From assembly GCA_963821925.1 (NCBI GenBank), contig CAWGFO010000010.1, forward strand, positions 248,001-312,000: a stretch of DNA of 64,000 bases, written 5' to 3'. The notes beneath the pieces are model-generated. The model made no database searches. It saw only the letters and a list, made by a program, of their open reading frames with translations, and was not told where the DNA came from. Positions 1-8,338 of the stretch are shown here, in pieces. This stretch comes from JAOUEA01 sp963821925 (GTDB taxonomy: Bacteria > Actinomycetota > UBA4738 > HRBIN12). The position numbers were made by a program, and so were the translations under genes. The number at the start of each line of letters is the position of its first letter. Position 1 is the first letter of the stretch.

Positions 1-1
1 C

Positions 2-1018
2 GAGGTCACGCCCGACGCCGGTCCGACCGACGTCGTCGACGGCGTCGATCTCGCCGAGGTCCGTGGCCAACAGCAGGCGCGGCGCGCGCTCGAGGTGGCG
101 GCGGCCGGCGGCCACAACCTGCTGATGGTGGGCTCTCCCGGGGCGGGCAAGACGATGCTCGCGCGGCGCCTGCCCTCGATCCTTCCGGCGCCCACCCGGG
201 AGGAGGCGCTCGAGGCCAGCCAACTCCACTCGGTGGCGGGGCTGTTGACGGGACGAGGGCTCCTGCGGTCACGGCCGTTCCGCGCCCCCCACCATTCGAT
301 CTCGACCGCAGGGCTGCTCGGCGGTGGCGCCACCGTGTTCCGGCCCGGCGAGGCGAGCCTCGCGACGCACGGCGTGCTCTTCCTGGACGAGCTCATCGAG
401 TTCCGGCGCGACGCGATCGAGGCGCTCCGTCAACCGCTCGAGGACGGCCGGGTGATCGTGACGCGCGCCGCCGGGTCGGTCGAATTCCCCGCGCGCTTCA
501 CGCTGGTGGCGGCGGCCAACCCGTGCCCGTGCGGCTATCACGGCGACCAGCGTCGCCACTGCCGGTGTCCGGACCATCGTGTCCAGCAGTACCGCCAGAA
601 GCTGTCGGGCCCGCTGCTCGACCGGATCGACCTGCGACTCCGGGTGCCGCGGCTGACGAAGGAGGAGCTGATGGGCGCCGACGGCGGGGAGTCGTCCGCC
701 CGGGTGCGCGACCGGGTCGAGTCGGCCCGCGAACGGCAGCGCGCCCGGTACGCCGCCTTCGGCGTGCTGTGCAACGCCCACCTGCCCGGCCCGGCCGTCC
801 GCCGCGAGACGCGGCTCGCCGCCGGCGCCGAGGAGCTCCTGGCCCGGGCGGTCGACGCCCTCGCGCTCACCGGGCGCGGGTTCGATCGCGCGCTGCGGGT
901 GGGCCGGACGATCGCGGACCTGGAGGGCGCCGACCGTGTGGCGCCGACGCACCTGGCCGAGGCCCTCTCCTACCGGACCGGCTTCGACGGAGAGGAGGAT
1001 CTCGCCCGTGCGGGTTGA
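2..1018 (+). CDS. comM: ComM/YifB-type Mg-chelatase-like AAA+ ATPase, 5' end missing
   Basis: The reading frame is open from the left edge, so about the first third of the protein (the Lon-like N-terminal domain) lies outside the window and some 338 residues remain. The Mg-chelatase AAA+ core is clear: Walker A GSPGAGKT, a Walker B strand VLFLDEL, and a cysteine cluster CPCGYHGDQRRHCRC typical of this family. The C-terminal Mg_chelatase_C helical domain ends at GFDGEEDLARAG. In naturally competent bacteria ComM is a hexameric branch-migration helicase that helps integrate donor DNA. Its placement directly before dprA, with an 11-bp overlap, supports a shared role in handling single-stranded DNA. 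The usual LDELPEF motif reads LDELIEF here. Assignment is firm; whether the organism is competent is not shown. Confidence 0.93.
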   Translation, partial: EVTPDAGPTDVVDGVDLAEVRGQQQARRALEVAAAGGHNLLMVGSPGAGKTMLARRLPSILPAPTREEALEASQLHSVAGLLTGRGLLRSRPFRAPHHSISTAGLLGGGATVFRPGEASLATHGVLFLDELIEFRRDAIEALRQPLEDGRVIVTRAAGSVEFPARFTLVAAANPCPCGYHGDQRRHCRCPDHRVQQYRQKLSGPLLDRIDLRLRVPRLTKEELMGADGGESSARVRDRVESARERQRARYAAFGVLCNAHLPGPAVRRETRLAAGAEELLARAVDALALTGRGFDRALRVGRTIADLEGADRVAPTHLAEALSYRTGFDGEEDLARAG

Positions 1019-2126
1019 CGACGAACCGAGGGGATGGCCGCCCGGGTTCGGCGAAGGAACAGCGCGTGAGCGCGACGCGCTCCTGGTGCTCTCGAGCCTG
1101 CAGGGGATCACGCCGCGCCGGCTGCGGCGTGTGGCGTGGACCGAGGGCTCGGCGGACGCGTGCCTCGCGGCGATCAGGGACGGTCGCGCCGGGAGCCGTC
1201 TGGACCGCGAGTACGCCGTGCGGACCGATCCGTCGGCGATGGCGGCTGCGCTCGACGACTGCGGCGCCGCGGTTCTCACGTACGGCGGCCCCGGCTATCC
1301 GCGCGAGCTGGAGGACCTCCAACACGACCCGCCGGCCTGGCTCTTCGTGCGCGGACGGCCGTTCGAGCCGCAGGAGCAGCGGATCGCGATCGTGGGGTCA
1401 CGGAGCTGCTCGGCGCTCGGACGTGAGGTGGCGCACGACCTCGGGCGTCGGCTCGCGGGCGCCGGTGTGCACGTCGTGAGCGGCGCGGCGCACGGCATCG
1501 ACGAGGCGTCCCATCGGGGCGCGCTGGCGGCTCCCGGGCGGACGGTCGCGGTCCTCGGCGCCGGCATCGACGTCGCCTATCCGCGCTCGAACGCCGCGTT
1601 GCTCGATCGCATCCTCGCGACCGGCACGATCGTGAGCGAATACCCGCCCGGCGTGCCGGCGGTGCCGCGCAACTTCCCGGCGCGCAACCGGATCGTCGCC
1701 GGGCTCGCCCGGGCGCTCGTCGTGGTGGAGGGCGCCGGCAAGAGCGGCTCCCGGATCTCGGTCGACCACGCCCTTGACCTGGGACGCGACGTGTTCGCGG
1801 TCCCCGGCCCCGTGACGAGCCCGCTCGCGGAGGTGCCCCTCGCCCTGATCCGGGAGGGCGCCACGATGATCCGCGGGGCCGACGATCTGCTCGACGACCT
1901 CGGGATCACCTGGTCGCCGCATGCGCCGCCCGCCGAGCTCCCCGCCCAGGAGCGGCTCGTGTTCGAGGCGCTCACGACGCCCGTGCCCGCCGACGCCTTG
2001 GCACGAGAAGCGGGGCTCACGCTTTCCGACACGCTCACCGCGCTCCTCGGGCTGGAGCTCCGCGGCCTCGTCCGCGGGGCGGCGGGACGGTTCGAGCGCA
2101 CCCTGCGGCCGTCCGAAGGCGGGTGA
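1008..2126 (+). CDS. dprA: DNA-processing protein DprA
   Basis: DprA binds single-stranded DNA and loads RecA during transformation. The start chosen is GTG at 1008, preceded by GGAGAGGAGG and overlapping the comM stop; the 372-residue product matches the family. An N-terminal helical domain is followed by the Rossmann-like DprA domain: IVGSRSCSALGREVA, VVSGAAHGIDEASH, AVLGAGIDVAYP, FPARNRIVAGL, and DVFAVPGPV. The canonical GLARGID is GAAHGID here. The C-terminal 70 residues resemble the winged-helix (Z-DNA-binding-like) domain. The next gene starts 72 bases downstream with its own ribosome site. Confidence 0.95.
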   Translation: MRVDDEPRGWPPGFGEGTARERDALLVLSSLQGITPRRLRRVAWTEGSADACLAAIRDGRAGSRLDREYAVRTDPSAMAAALDDCGAAVLTYGGPGYPRELEDLQHDPPAWLFVRGRPFEPQEQRIAIVGSRSCSALGREVAHDLGRRLAGAGVHVVSGAAHGIDEASHRGALAAPGRTVAVLGAGIDVAYPRSNAALLDRILATGTIVSEYPPGVPAVPRNFPARNRIVAGLARALVVVEGAGKSGSRISVDHALDLGRDVFAVPGPVTSPLAEVPLALIREGATMIRGADDLLDDLGITWSPHAPPAELPAQERLVFEALTTPVPADALAREAGLTLSDTLTALLGLELRGLVRGAAGRFERTLRPSEGG

Positions 2127-2198
2127 GGCGGGCTCCTTGCACCGCCCCCGAGGCGCTGCTACACAGAGCGGCACGCCCGCAGAACCTTCGGAGGATCC

Positions 2199-3128
2199 GT
2201 GCCGTCCGACCTTCCCGCGGCTGAGCTCGCCCTGATCGGCGCGTTCGCCGACCACCTGGCGCTCGAGCGCCATCTCTCCCCGAACACGGTGACGGCGTAC
2301 CGTCGCGACCTCACGCAGGTGGCCACGTTCCTGCATCGAGACCGGTCGTCGCTCGCCGGGGCGACGTATCCGCTCCTGCGCCGGTTCCTCGCGCAGCAGC
2401 ACACGCTCGGGTACGCGCGCGCGTCGATCGCTCGGAAGGTCGGCGCGATCCACACCTTCTACCGCTGGGCGACGGCCGAGGGACGCGTCGCGGACGACCC
2501 GTCGGTCCTGCTCGGGCGGCCGAAGGTCGTGAACCGACTGCCCACCGTGCTGCGTCCGCGGGAGGCGGCCGAGCTCGCCGAGGCGCCGCCCGATCCAGCC
2601 GGCGATCTCCCTCCGGCCGAGCGGGCGATCGCGCTCCGCGACCGCGCCGTGCTCGAGCTCCTCTACGGGTCGGGCCTGCGGGTGGGCGAGGTTGCGGGCC
2701 TGACGCTCGACCGGATCGACCTCGACCGCGCCCGCGTGCGCGTCCGCGGCAAGGGCGACAAGGAGCGCGAGATCCCGATGTCGGAGTTCGCGACCGCGGC
2801 GATCAGCGACTATCTCGCGCACGGGCGCGGGGTGTTGGCGGCGCCGGGGACGCGTACCCTCTTCTTCAATCGTAAGAAGAAGTCCTTCAGCGAGCGGGAC
2901 ATCCGTTCGATGGTGGAACAATATGTCGAGCGGTTGTTGCCGGGCCGTCGGGTCACCCCCCACACCCTGCGACACTCGTTCGCGACGCATCTGCTCGAAG
3001 GAGGGGCCGACATCAGAGCGGTACAGGAGCTGTTGGGACACGCGAGCGTGGCTACCACGCAGCGCTACACCCATGTGTCCCGCTCGCGGCTCTTCGAGGC
3101 CTACGAGCGGTCCCACCCGAGGGCCTGA
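2199..3128 (+). CDS. xerC: Tyrosine recombinase of the XerC/XerD type
   Basis: A 309-residue site-specific recombinase expected to resolve chromosome dimers at dif. The start is GTG with TTCGGAGGA seven bases upstream. An N-terminal SAM-like core-binding domain (LERHLSPNTVTAYRRDL) precedes the catalytic domain, which shows all active-site residues: Arg in LYGSGLRVGE, Lys in RGKGDKERE, HxxR in HTLRHSFATHLL, His in LLGHASVATTQ, and nucleophile Tyr in QRYTHVS. The place between dprA and whiG is the conserved actinobacterial/firmicute position of a housekeeping Xer protein, so I do not read it as a mobile-element integrase. XerC versus XerD cannot be decided from one copy. Confidence 0.93.
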   Translation: MPSDLPAAELALIGAFADHLALERHLSPNTVTAYRRDLTQVATFLHRDRSSLAGATYPLLRRFLAQQHTLGYARASIARKVGAIHTFYRWATAEGRVADDPSVLLGRPKVVNRLPTVLRPREAAELAEAPPDPAGDLPPAERAIALRDRAVLELLYGSGLRVGEVAGLTLDRIDLDRARVRVRGKGDKEREIPMSEFATAAISDYLAHGRGVLAAPGTRTLFFNRKKKSFSERDIRSMVEQYVERLLPGRRVTPHTLRHSFATHLLEGGADIRAVQELLGHASVATTQRYTHVSRSRLFEAYERSHPRA

Positions 3129-3129
3129 C

Positions 3130-3972
3130 GTGGCGACGACGAAGAAGCCGCCCACCAAGACCGCCCCGAAGAAGGCCACGGCCGGCACGGCCACCGTCAC
3201 GGTCCCGCCGCACGTCGACGACGAGCTCGGTCTCCAATGGGCGGCGTTCAAGGGCGAGGGCGAGATCGAAGCCCGCGAGAAACTGATCCTGCACTACGCC
3301 CCGCTCGTGAAGTACGTGGCGAGCCGCGTGGCGACCGGTCTCCCGTCCAGCGTCGAGCAGGCCGACCTCGTGAGCTACGGGATGTTCGGGCTGATCGACG
3401 CGCTCGGCAAGTTCGAGCCCGGCCGCGGCAACAAGTTCGAGACGTACGCGATCCCGCGGATCAAGGGCGCGATCATCGACGAGCTGCGCGCGATGGACTG
3501 GGTCCCGCGGTCGGTCCGGTTCAAGGCCCGCGAGATCGAGAAGGCCAACGCCGACCTCGAGGCGATGTTGAAGCGTCAGCCCACCGAGAAGGAGCTGGCC
3601 GAGCGCCTCGGCATCTCGCTGCGCGAGCTCCACGACGTCGTGTCGCAGATCTCGTTCGTCTCGGTGCTCGCGCTCGACGAGATGGTGTCGGTGGGCGCCG
3701 ATCGCGGCGAGCAGGTGTCGTTGATCGACACCCTCGCCGACAAGGGCATCGACCCCACCCAGGGCGTGGAGTCCCAGGAGACGCGGAGCCTCCTCAACGC
3801 GGCGATCAACGACCTCAGCGAACGCGAGAAGATCGTCGTCACGCTGTACTACTTCGAAGGGCTGACCCTCGCCGAGATCGGCGAGATCCTCGGGGTGACC
3901 GAGTCGCGCGTCTGCCAGATCCACACGAAGGCCGTCGGCGTCCTCCGTGGCCAGCTCACCGAGGTCGACTGA
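3130..3972 (+). CDS. whiG: RNA polymerase sigma factor of the WhiG/FliA (sigma-28) family
   Basis: A 280-residue sigma-70 family group-3 factor. The start is GTG at 3130, one base after the xer stop, which suggests translational coupling. Region 2 is intact (LVKYVASRVATGLPSSVEQADL, split here as LVKYVASRVATG and LVSYGMFGLIDALGKFEPGR, then FETYAIPRIKGAIIDEL and MDWVPRSVR). Region 3 follows (QPTEKELAERLGISLRELHD), then region 4 with the helix-turn-helix LAEIGEILGVTESRVCQIH. The N-terminal 25 residues are Lys/Thr-rich and look disordered. In Streptomyces WhiG lies in the same place upstream of rpsB and starts sporogenic development; FliA homologues drive flagellar genes. No flagellar or anti-sigma gene lies nearby, so the regulon is unknown. 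Confidence 0.93.
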   Translation: MATTKKPPTKTAPKKATAGTATVTVPPHVDDELGLQWAAFKGEGEIEAREKLILHYAPLVKYVASRVATGLPSSVEQADLVSYGMFGLIDALGKFEPGRGNKFETYAIPRIKGAIIDELRAMDWVPRSVRFKAREIEKANADLEAMLKRQPTEKELAERLGISLRELHDVVSQISFVSVLALDEMVSVGADRGEQVSLIDTLADKGIDPTQGVESQETRSLLNAAINDLSEREKIVVTLYYFEGLTLAEIGEILGVTESRVCQIHTKAVGVLRGQLTEVD

Positions 3973-4049
3973 CCCGAGCGCCGTCGGCGCGCCCCTGGAA
4001 CCTCGCCGCGAAGGTGACGCCCGTCACGGTGCCGCCCGTTGCCCCGGCA

Positions 4050-4055
4050 TAGGTT
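4050..4055 (+). promoter_or_regulatory. -10 box TAGGTT for the M23 gene (leaderless)
   Basis: TAGGTT ends six bases before the ATG at 4062, so transcription would begin at or next to the start codon. No Shine-Dalgarno sequence is visible. This is one of many such boxes in the window. Confidence 0.55.
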
Positions 4056-4061
4056 CGGCCG

Positions 4062-4703
4062 ATGCGACGGATCGCGCTCCTGCTGCTTCTGGTGACCACG
4101 CTGGCACTGGCCGATGCCGGGCCCGCACCGGCCGCGGGGCTGTGGACCTGGCCGGTGGCGGGACCGATCCTCCGGGCCTTCGACCCGCCGGACGATCCGT
4201 ACGGATCGGGCCACCGCGGCATCGACGTCGGCACCGCGGTGGGCACGGCGGTCGTGGCGCCGGCCGCCGGCGTCGTGTCGTTCGCGGGCAAGGTCGGCGG
4301 GCAGCTGTTCCTCACGATCGCGCACGGCGGGGCGCTGCAGTCGACGGCCTCGTGGCTCACCGACGTGCTCGTGCGCAAGGGCGACACGGTGGCCGAGGGC
4401 CAGGTCGTCGCCCACACGGGATGGGGGCACGCGGTCGACCCCTCGCCGCACCTCCACTTCAGCGTGCGGCTCGACGGCGTGTACGTCGATCCGCTCGACT
4501 ACCTGGCGCCGATGGACGTGAGCGCGCTGATCCGTCTCGCACCCGTCGGCGCGACGACGGCTCGGGCACCGGCGGCGGCGGCCGGGGCGGTCGGGCCGCT
4601 GACGTTTAGGATGACCCGGCCTTGGACACCCCTCGTCTCACCCACCTCGTTCGCCCTGGCCGCCGTGCCCGCTTCCTGGCATCCGCGCTGGCCGCCGGGC
4701 TGA
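4062..4703 (+). CDS. Exported M23-family peptidase-like (LytM) protein
   Basis: A 213-residue protein with a signal peptide (RRIALLLLLVTTLALADA, cleavage probably near ADAGPAPA). The LytM/M23 beta-fold follows: GSGHRGIDVGT carries the first zinc-binding His/Asp and HLHFSVR the second HxH, which are the catalytic metal ligands. Members cut cell-wall cross-links or act as regulators of other amidases. The 40-residue tail after DPLDYLAP is low in complexity (Ala/Thr/Pro). M23 genes sit just upstream of rpsB in many actinobacteria. The last 82 bases overlap the start of the next gene, so the tail past residue 185 may be unconstrained. Confidence 0.87.
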   Translation: MRRIALLLLLVTTLALADAGPAPAAGLWTWPVAGPILRAFDPPDDPYGSGHRGIDVGTAVGTAVVAPAAGVVSFAGKVGGQLFLTIAHGGALQSTASWLTDVLVRKGDTVAEGQVVAHTGWGHAVDPSPHLHFSVRLDGVYVDPLDYLAPMDVSALIRLAPVGATTARAPAAAAGAVGPLTFRMTRPWTPLVSPTSFALAAVPASWHPRWPPG

Positions 4704-6163
4704 CCATCGCCATCGCGTTGCCGGTGGCGGCCTCGTCCGTCGTCGTGTGGTCGGGGTTCCAGGGGGACCCGTCGCACTCGGGGTTCGCGGCCGACGGGCC
4801 GGCGCCTCCGTACGCGGAGGCCTGGACGTCGCCGGCCGAGCTCGGCGGGGCCTCCGCGCAGTTCGGCCTGTCCCAGCCGGTGGTCGTCGACGACACCGTC
4901 GTCACGGTGGGGACCGAGGCGATCGTCGGCGTCGATCTGGCGACGGGCGATCAGGTGTGGACCGTCGCGAGGGATGCGGGCCCCGCCGTCGCTCCGGCGG
5001 CGCTGACGGTCGGCGACACGGTCGCGATCGCCTACACGGAGGGGTTCGGACCTCACCCCCCGGGGAGCCGGGCCTCCGCCAGCGCCAGCGCGAGCACGAC
5101 GGCCAGCGTATCGCCGGCGGCCGGTGCCTCATCGGCGAGCGGCGAGCCCGACGGCGTGCCCGTCGACTCCCATCTCGCCGCGATCGACTTCGCGACGCAG
5201 GAGCGGCTCTGGAGGCCGGTGGCGCTCGACGCCGTGAGCTTCACGGGTGTCACGGCGGCCGACGGCGTGGCGTACGCCGCCACCGAGGCCGGCTCCGTCT
5301 ACGCGGTGGATCTGCGGACCGGCCACACCGCGTGGACGGCCGATGCGGGCGAGGCCGTCGATACCCCGCTGATCGTCACGGACGGGCTCGTGATCGCGGT
5401 CACCCGCGCGACGAGCGACGAGCCCTCGTCCGTGGTCGCGCTCGCCGTCTCCGACGGGTCGGAGACCTGGCGCTGGAAGAGCGACACGCCCGTATACCGG
5501 CTCTCGGCGGCCTCGGCCGACGATGCGCACGTCTACGTCGGGCTCTCGGACCAGAACGGCACGCTCCGCGCGCTCGACCTCGGGACCGGTTCGCTCGCCT
5601 GGACGGCCCGGATGAACGCCGCCGTCAACCTCGTGTCGGCGCCGGCGGCCACCGGCGACGCCGTCTACGCGCTCGACTTCCGAGGGCAGCTGTACCGGTT
5701 CGATCCGGCGACGGGTACCCGTGACTGGGACTTCGCGCTGAACGAACTGGTGCTGCGCTCGGGCCCCGTCGTCGTGGGGGACCATGTGGTCTTCGGCACG
5801 ACGGGCGGCCATCTCGCCGCCGTCGAGGCGGGCTCCGGCGATCTGGTGTGGCGGGCCGAGCCGGCGAGCGGGCAGCTCCGCTCGATCGCGGTCACCCCCG
5901 ATCGGCTCGTCGCGGTCCGCGGCGGCGAGGACGCGGGACTGATCGCCTTCGACACCGACCCCGCGGGGGCCCTCGTCCGGGTGCCGTCGCCCACCGTCCT
6001 CGACCCGGGCGGGTTCTTCGGCGCCTTCGCGATCGGCGCGCTGGTGTTCTGCGCGATCGCGATCCTCGGAGGGCGCTGGTTGATCGGCCGGGCCGGTCCG
6101 GCCCTGGCCACCGAGACCGAGGGATCCGGTGACGACGGGCCGGCGGACCCCTTCGACGAGTGA
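4622..6163 (+). CDS. Secreted PQQ-type beta-propeller repeat protein with a C-terminal membrane anchor
   Basis: A 513-residue exported protein. The start chosen is TTG at 4622, because the signal sequence (ASALAAGLTIAIALPVAAS) begins soon after it; TAGGAT just upstream could be a leaderless -10. The body has repeated PQQ_2/BamB-type blades with motifs such as VYAVDLRTGHTAWTAD, LRALDLGTGSLAWTA and LYRFDPATGTRDWDF. No catalytic residues of PQQ dehydrogenases are evident. A Ser/Ala-rich insert sits near residues 150-175, and one transmembrane helix (FAIGALVFCAIAILGG) lies near residue 470, followed by an acidic cytosolic tail. It is probably a surface scaffold or binding protein; the ligand is unknown. 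Confidence 0.78.
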   Translation: MDTPRLTHLVRPGRRARFLASALAAGLTIAIALPVAASSVVVWSGFQGDPSHSGFAADGPAPPYAEAWTSPAELGGASAQFGLSQPVVVDDTVVTVGTEAIVGVDLATGDQVWTVARDAGPAVAPAALTVGDTVAIAYTEGFGPHPPGSRASASASASTTASVSPAAGASSASGEPDGVPVDSHLAAIDFATQERLWRPVALDAVSFTGVTAADGVAYAATEAGSVYAVDLRTGHTAWTADAGEAVDTPLIVTDGLVIAVTRATSDEPSSVVALAVSDGSETWRWKSDTPVYRLSAASADDAHVYVGLSDQNGTLRALDLGTGSLAWTARMNAAVNLVSAPAATGDAVYALDFRGQLYRFDPATGTRDWDFALNELVLRSGPVVVGDHVVFGTTGGHLAAVEAGSGDLVWRAEPASGQLRSIAVTPDRLVAVRGGEDAGLIAFDTDPAGALVRVPSPTVLDPGGFFGAFAIGALVFCAIAILGGRWLIGRAGPALATETEGSGDDGPADPFDE

Positions 6164-6183
6164 CGAGGCGACGAGGACGACGC

Positions 6184-7146
6184 ATGACCAACAGGAACAA
6201 GAAGCGACGTCCGCCGAGCGGGTACCGTGCGCCCCAGCCCACCCAGGCTTCGCGCCAACAGGCGGCGCCCCGTCGTCAGGGCCTCTTCGGGTCTCTGTTC
6301 GCGCCGCGCACGGCCGTCGACACCGACATGCCGAAGATGCGGACCTCGATCGGCCGCGGGTTCATCACCGCCGCGGGGACGCCCGGCATCGTGGTGGCGA
6401 TCGCCCTCGTCGTGTTCCTCGAGTGGCTCCTCTCCGTGCTGTTCGGCTTCCAGGGACCGTTCGCGGTCTTCGTCAACGCGCTCGCGATCCCGCCGGTCGG
6501 CACGAGCTTCGACTTCCAGATCGCGCAGGGCGTGTTCGGGGTGCAGGGCGGGCTGTTCGCGGTCCTGGGCTTCGTCGCGATGCGCGGGATCATCGTGGCC
6601 CTGTTCACGGGCGCGATCGTCGACGTGCTGCAGACCGGGTCGGCCACCCGCTGGTCGCTCGTCCGCGGGATGCGGGCGATCCCGACGGCGATCGCGACGA
6701 GCGTGGCCTCGATGGGGCTCGTGACCGTGGCGATCTTCATCGGGCCCCTGCTCGGCCTGGGGCTCGGCTCCCTCCTGCAGGTGGGCGCCCTCGTGGCCGG
6801 CATCTACCTCTTCGTGTTCGCGCCGACGATCGCCGTGGCCGAGGGTCGGGGGATGCCCGAGTGCATGTCGCGGTCGATCCGCGCTGGCCGGATGCCCGGG
6901 GCGGGGAACCTCGGCTTCGCGGTCCTCTACGTGATCCCGACGATCGCGCTCCTCGTGGCGCCCGGCAAGCCCGGCTCCGACATCGGGGTGAACCCCACGG
7001 TCGCGGCCTGGGTCTTCGTGCTCGCGATCAACCTCCTGCAGATCTCGATGCTCGCGGCCTTCTCGTTCCGCTACCTCTCGATCGCGCACGAGGTGCCCGA
7101 CCCGGCCCGCGAGGCTCGCCCCGCCCGCCCGGCCCGCAGCCGCTGA
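6184..7146 (+). CDS. Multi-pass membrane protein of unknown function
   Basis: I do not recognise the family with confidence. The start chosen is ATG at 6184, after a GACGAGGAC stretch; an in-frame GTG at 6160 overlapping the previous stop would add eight residues. The 320-residue product begins with a basic, polar cytosolic segment of about 60 residues (NRNKKRRPPSG), then shows five or six hydrophobic helices, for example GIVVAIALVVFLEWLLSVLF, VTVAIFIGPLLGLGLGSLL and AAWVFVLAINLLQISMLAAF. The pattern resembles actinobacterial integral membrane proteins annotated only as hypothetical. It follows the beta-propeller gene closely and may be cotranscribed with it, so an envelope role is likely but unproven. 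Confidence 0.75.
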   Translation: MTNRNKKRRPPSGYRAPQPTQASRQQAAPRRQGLFGSLFAPRTAVDTDMPKMRTSIGRGFITAAGTPGIVVAIALVVFLEWLLSVLFGFQGPFAVFVNALAIPPVGTSFDFQIAQGVFGVQGGLFAVLGFVAMRGIIVALFTGAIVDVLQTGSATRWSLVRGMRAIPTAIATSVASMGLVTVAIFIGPLLGLGLGSLLQVGALVAGIYLFVFAPTIAVAEGRGMPECMSRSIRAGRMPGAGNLGFAVLYVIPTIALLVAPGKPGSDIGVNPTVAAWVFVLAINLLQISMLAAFSFRYLSIAHEVPDPAREARPARPARSR

Positions 7147-7181
7147 GCGCGCGCCGAGGGTCGGCACGACGACCCCGCTGC

Positions 7182-7321
7182 TAGACTCCTCCCGCCGGCG
7201 CCCAGGCGCCGAGCACACACGTCCGGGGACCGCATCGCCGGAGGTCCCGCGCCCGTACGGGCGGGCCGGCGACGGGAAGATCCGGGCGGAGGATGACAAC
7301 CGAGCACAAGGAGTCGCTGCC
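7182..7321 (+). promoter_or_regulatory. rpsB promoter -10 (TAGACT) and structured 5' leader
   Basis: TAGACT at 7182-7187 gives a transcript with about 125 untranslated bases before rpsB. The leader holds GC-rich inverted repeats: GGCGCC/GGCGCC near 7198-7213, GGGACC paired with GGTCCC over about 20 bases near 7226-7248, and GCCCG/CGGGC near 7253-7264. AAGGAG precedes the ATG. Such leaders are common for ribosomal protein autoregulation, but S2 binding is an inference. Confidence 0.45.
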
Positions 7322-8338
7322 ATGCCTGTCGTGACCAGGCGGGAGCTCCTCGAGGCGGGCGTGCACTTCGGCCACCAGACCCGACGGTGGAACCCGAAGA
7401 TGCACCGCTACCTGTACGGGGAGCGTTCCGGGATCTACATCATCGACCTCGAGAAGTCCCTGTCGGGCATCGAGGAGACCTACGAGTTCGTGCGTGGCCT
7501 CGGCCGCCGCCGTGGGATCGTCCTGTTCATCGGGACGAAGAAGCAGGCCCAGGAGGTCGTCGAGGAGCAGGCGAACCGCGTGGGCATGCCCTTCGTGAAC
7601 CACCGCTGGCTCGGCGGCATGCTCACGAACTTCACCACGATCTCCAAGCGGCTGCTCCGCCTGCGCGAGCTCCGCGAGATGGAGCGATCCGGCGCGATCG
7701 ATTTCCTCCCCAAGAAGGAGGGCATCCGCCTGCGCCACGAGCGGGAGAAGCTCGAGCGCAACCTCGGCGGGATCCAGGACCTCGAGCGCCTTCCCGACGC
7801 CGTGTTCGTGGTCGACACGAAGAAGGAGCACATCGCCGTCAACGAGGCGCGCAAACTGAACATCCCCGTGATCGCGATCGTCGATACGAACTGCGACCCA
7901 GACGAGGTCGACTTCGTGATCCCGGGCAACGACGACGCGATCCGCGCGGTGAACCTCGTGACCCGCGTGATCGCCGACGCGCTCGCCGAGGGCTACGGCA
8001 TGGCCAAGGACGAGATCGTCGAGAAGGCGACCGGCCAGGCCCCGCCCGCGCCTACCGGCGCCAAGCCCACCGCGGCCCCCGCGGCCGTCGACGAGACCCC
8101 GTCGCCCGAGGACGCCGCCGCGATCGCCGCGACCACCGTGTTCGAGCCCGACGCGCCGGCCCCCGCCGCCGCCGTCACGGAGCCCGAGCCCGACGCGGCC
8201 ACCGAGGTCGCAGAACCCACCGAGGCCGCAGAACCCACCGAGGCCGCGGACACCCCCGCGCCGGCCGCCGACGACGCACCGACCGAGACACCGGCCGTCC
8301 CCGAGCCCACCGCGGCCACCCCCGAGGAGACCGCATGA
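7322..8338 (+). CDS. rpsB: 30S ribosomal protein S2 with a long disordered C-terminal extension
   Basis: S2 joins the small subunit late and lies near the anti-Shine-Dalgarno region. The first 238 residues are an ordinary S2 core: VTRRELLEAGVHFGHQTRRW, NPKMHRYLYGER, HRWLGGMLTNF, and DTNCDPDEVDFVIPGNDDA. The remaining 100 residues are an Ala/Pro/Glu/Thr-rich acidic tail, giving 338 residues against the usual 230-300. The tail includes an exact 18-bp tandem duplication (8210-8227 and 8228-8245, encoding AEPTEA twice). The ATG has AAGGAG eight bases upstream. It overlaps tsf by four bases (ATGA), so the two are translationally coupled. Confidence 0.97.
   Translation: MPVVTRRELLEAGVHFGHQTRRWNPKMHRYLYGERSGIYIIDLEKSLSGIEETYEFVRGLGRRRGIVLFIGTKKQAQEVVEEQANRVGMPFVNHRWLGGMLTNFTTISKRLLRLRELREMERSGAIDFLPKKEGIRLRHEREKLERNLGGIQDLERLPDAVFVVDTKKEHIAVNEARKLNIPVIAIVDTNCDPDEVDFVIPGNDDAIRAVNLVTRVIADALAEGYGMAKDEIVEKATGQAPPAPTGAKPTAAPAAVDETPSPEDAAAIAATTVFEPDAPAPAAAVTEPEPDAATEVAEPTEAAEPTEAADTPAPAADDAPTETPAVPEPTAATPEETA

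Noticed and set aside
2199..3128. The Xer protein as integrase of a mobile element
   Set aside because: It sits in the conserved dprA-xer-whiG order, with no att-like repeats, excisionase or cargo genes.
1398..3251. Very long open frames on the minus strand opposite dprA-xer, and similar ones opposite infB, ftsK, rny, recA and others
   Set aside because: They are shadows of real genes in GC-rich DNA: Arg/Gly/His/Pro-rich, without family motifs, ribosome sites or plausible starts.
4622..6163. The beta-propeller protein as a PQQ-dependent dehydrogenase
   Set aside because: It lacks the catalytic Asp/Glu and calcium-site motifs and the required length; only the structural repeat is present.
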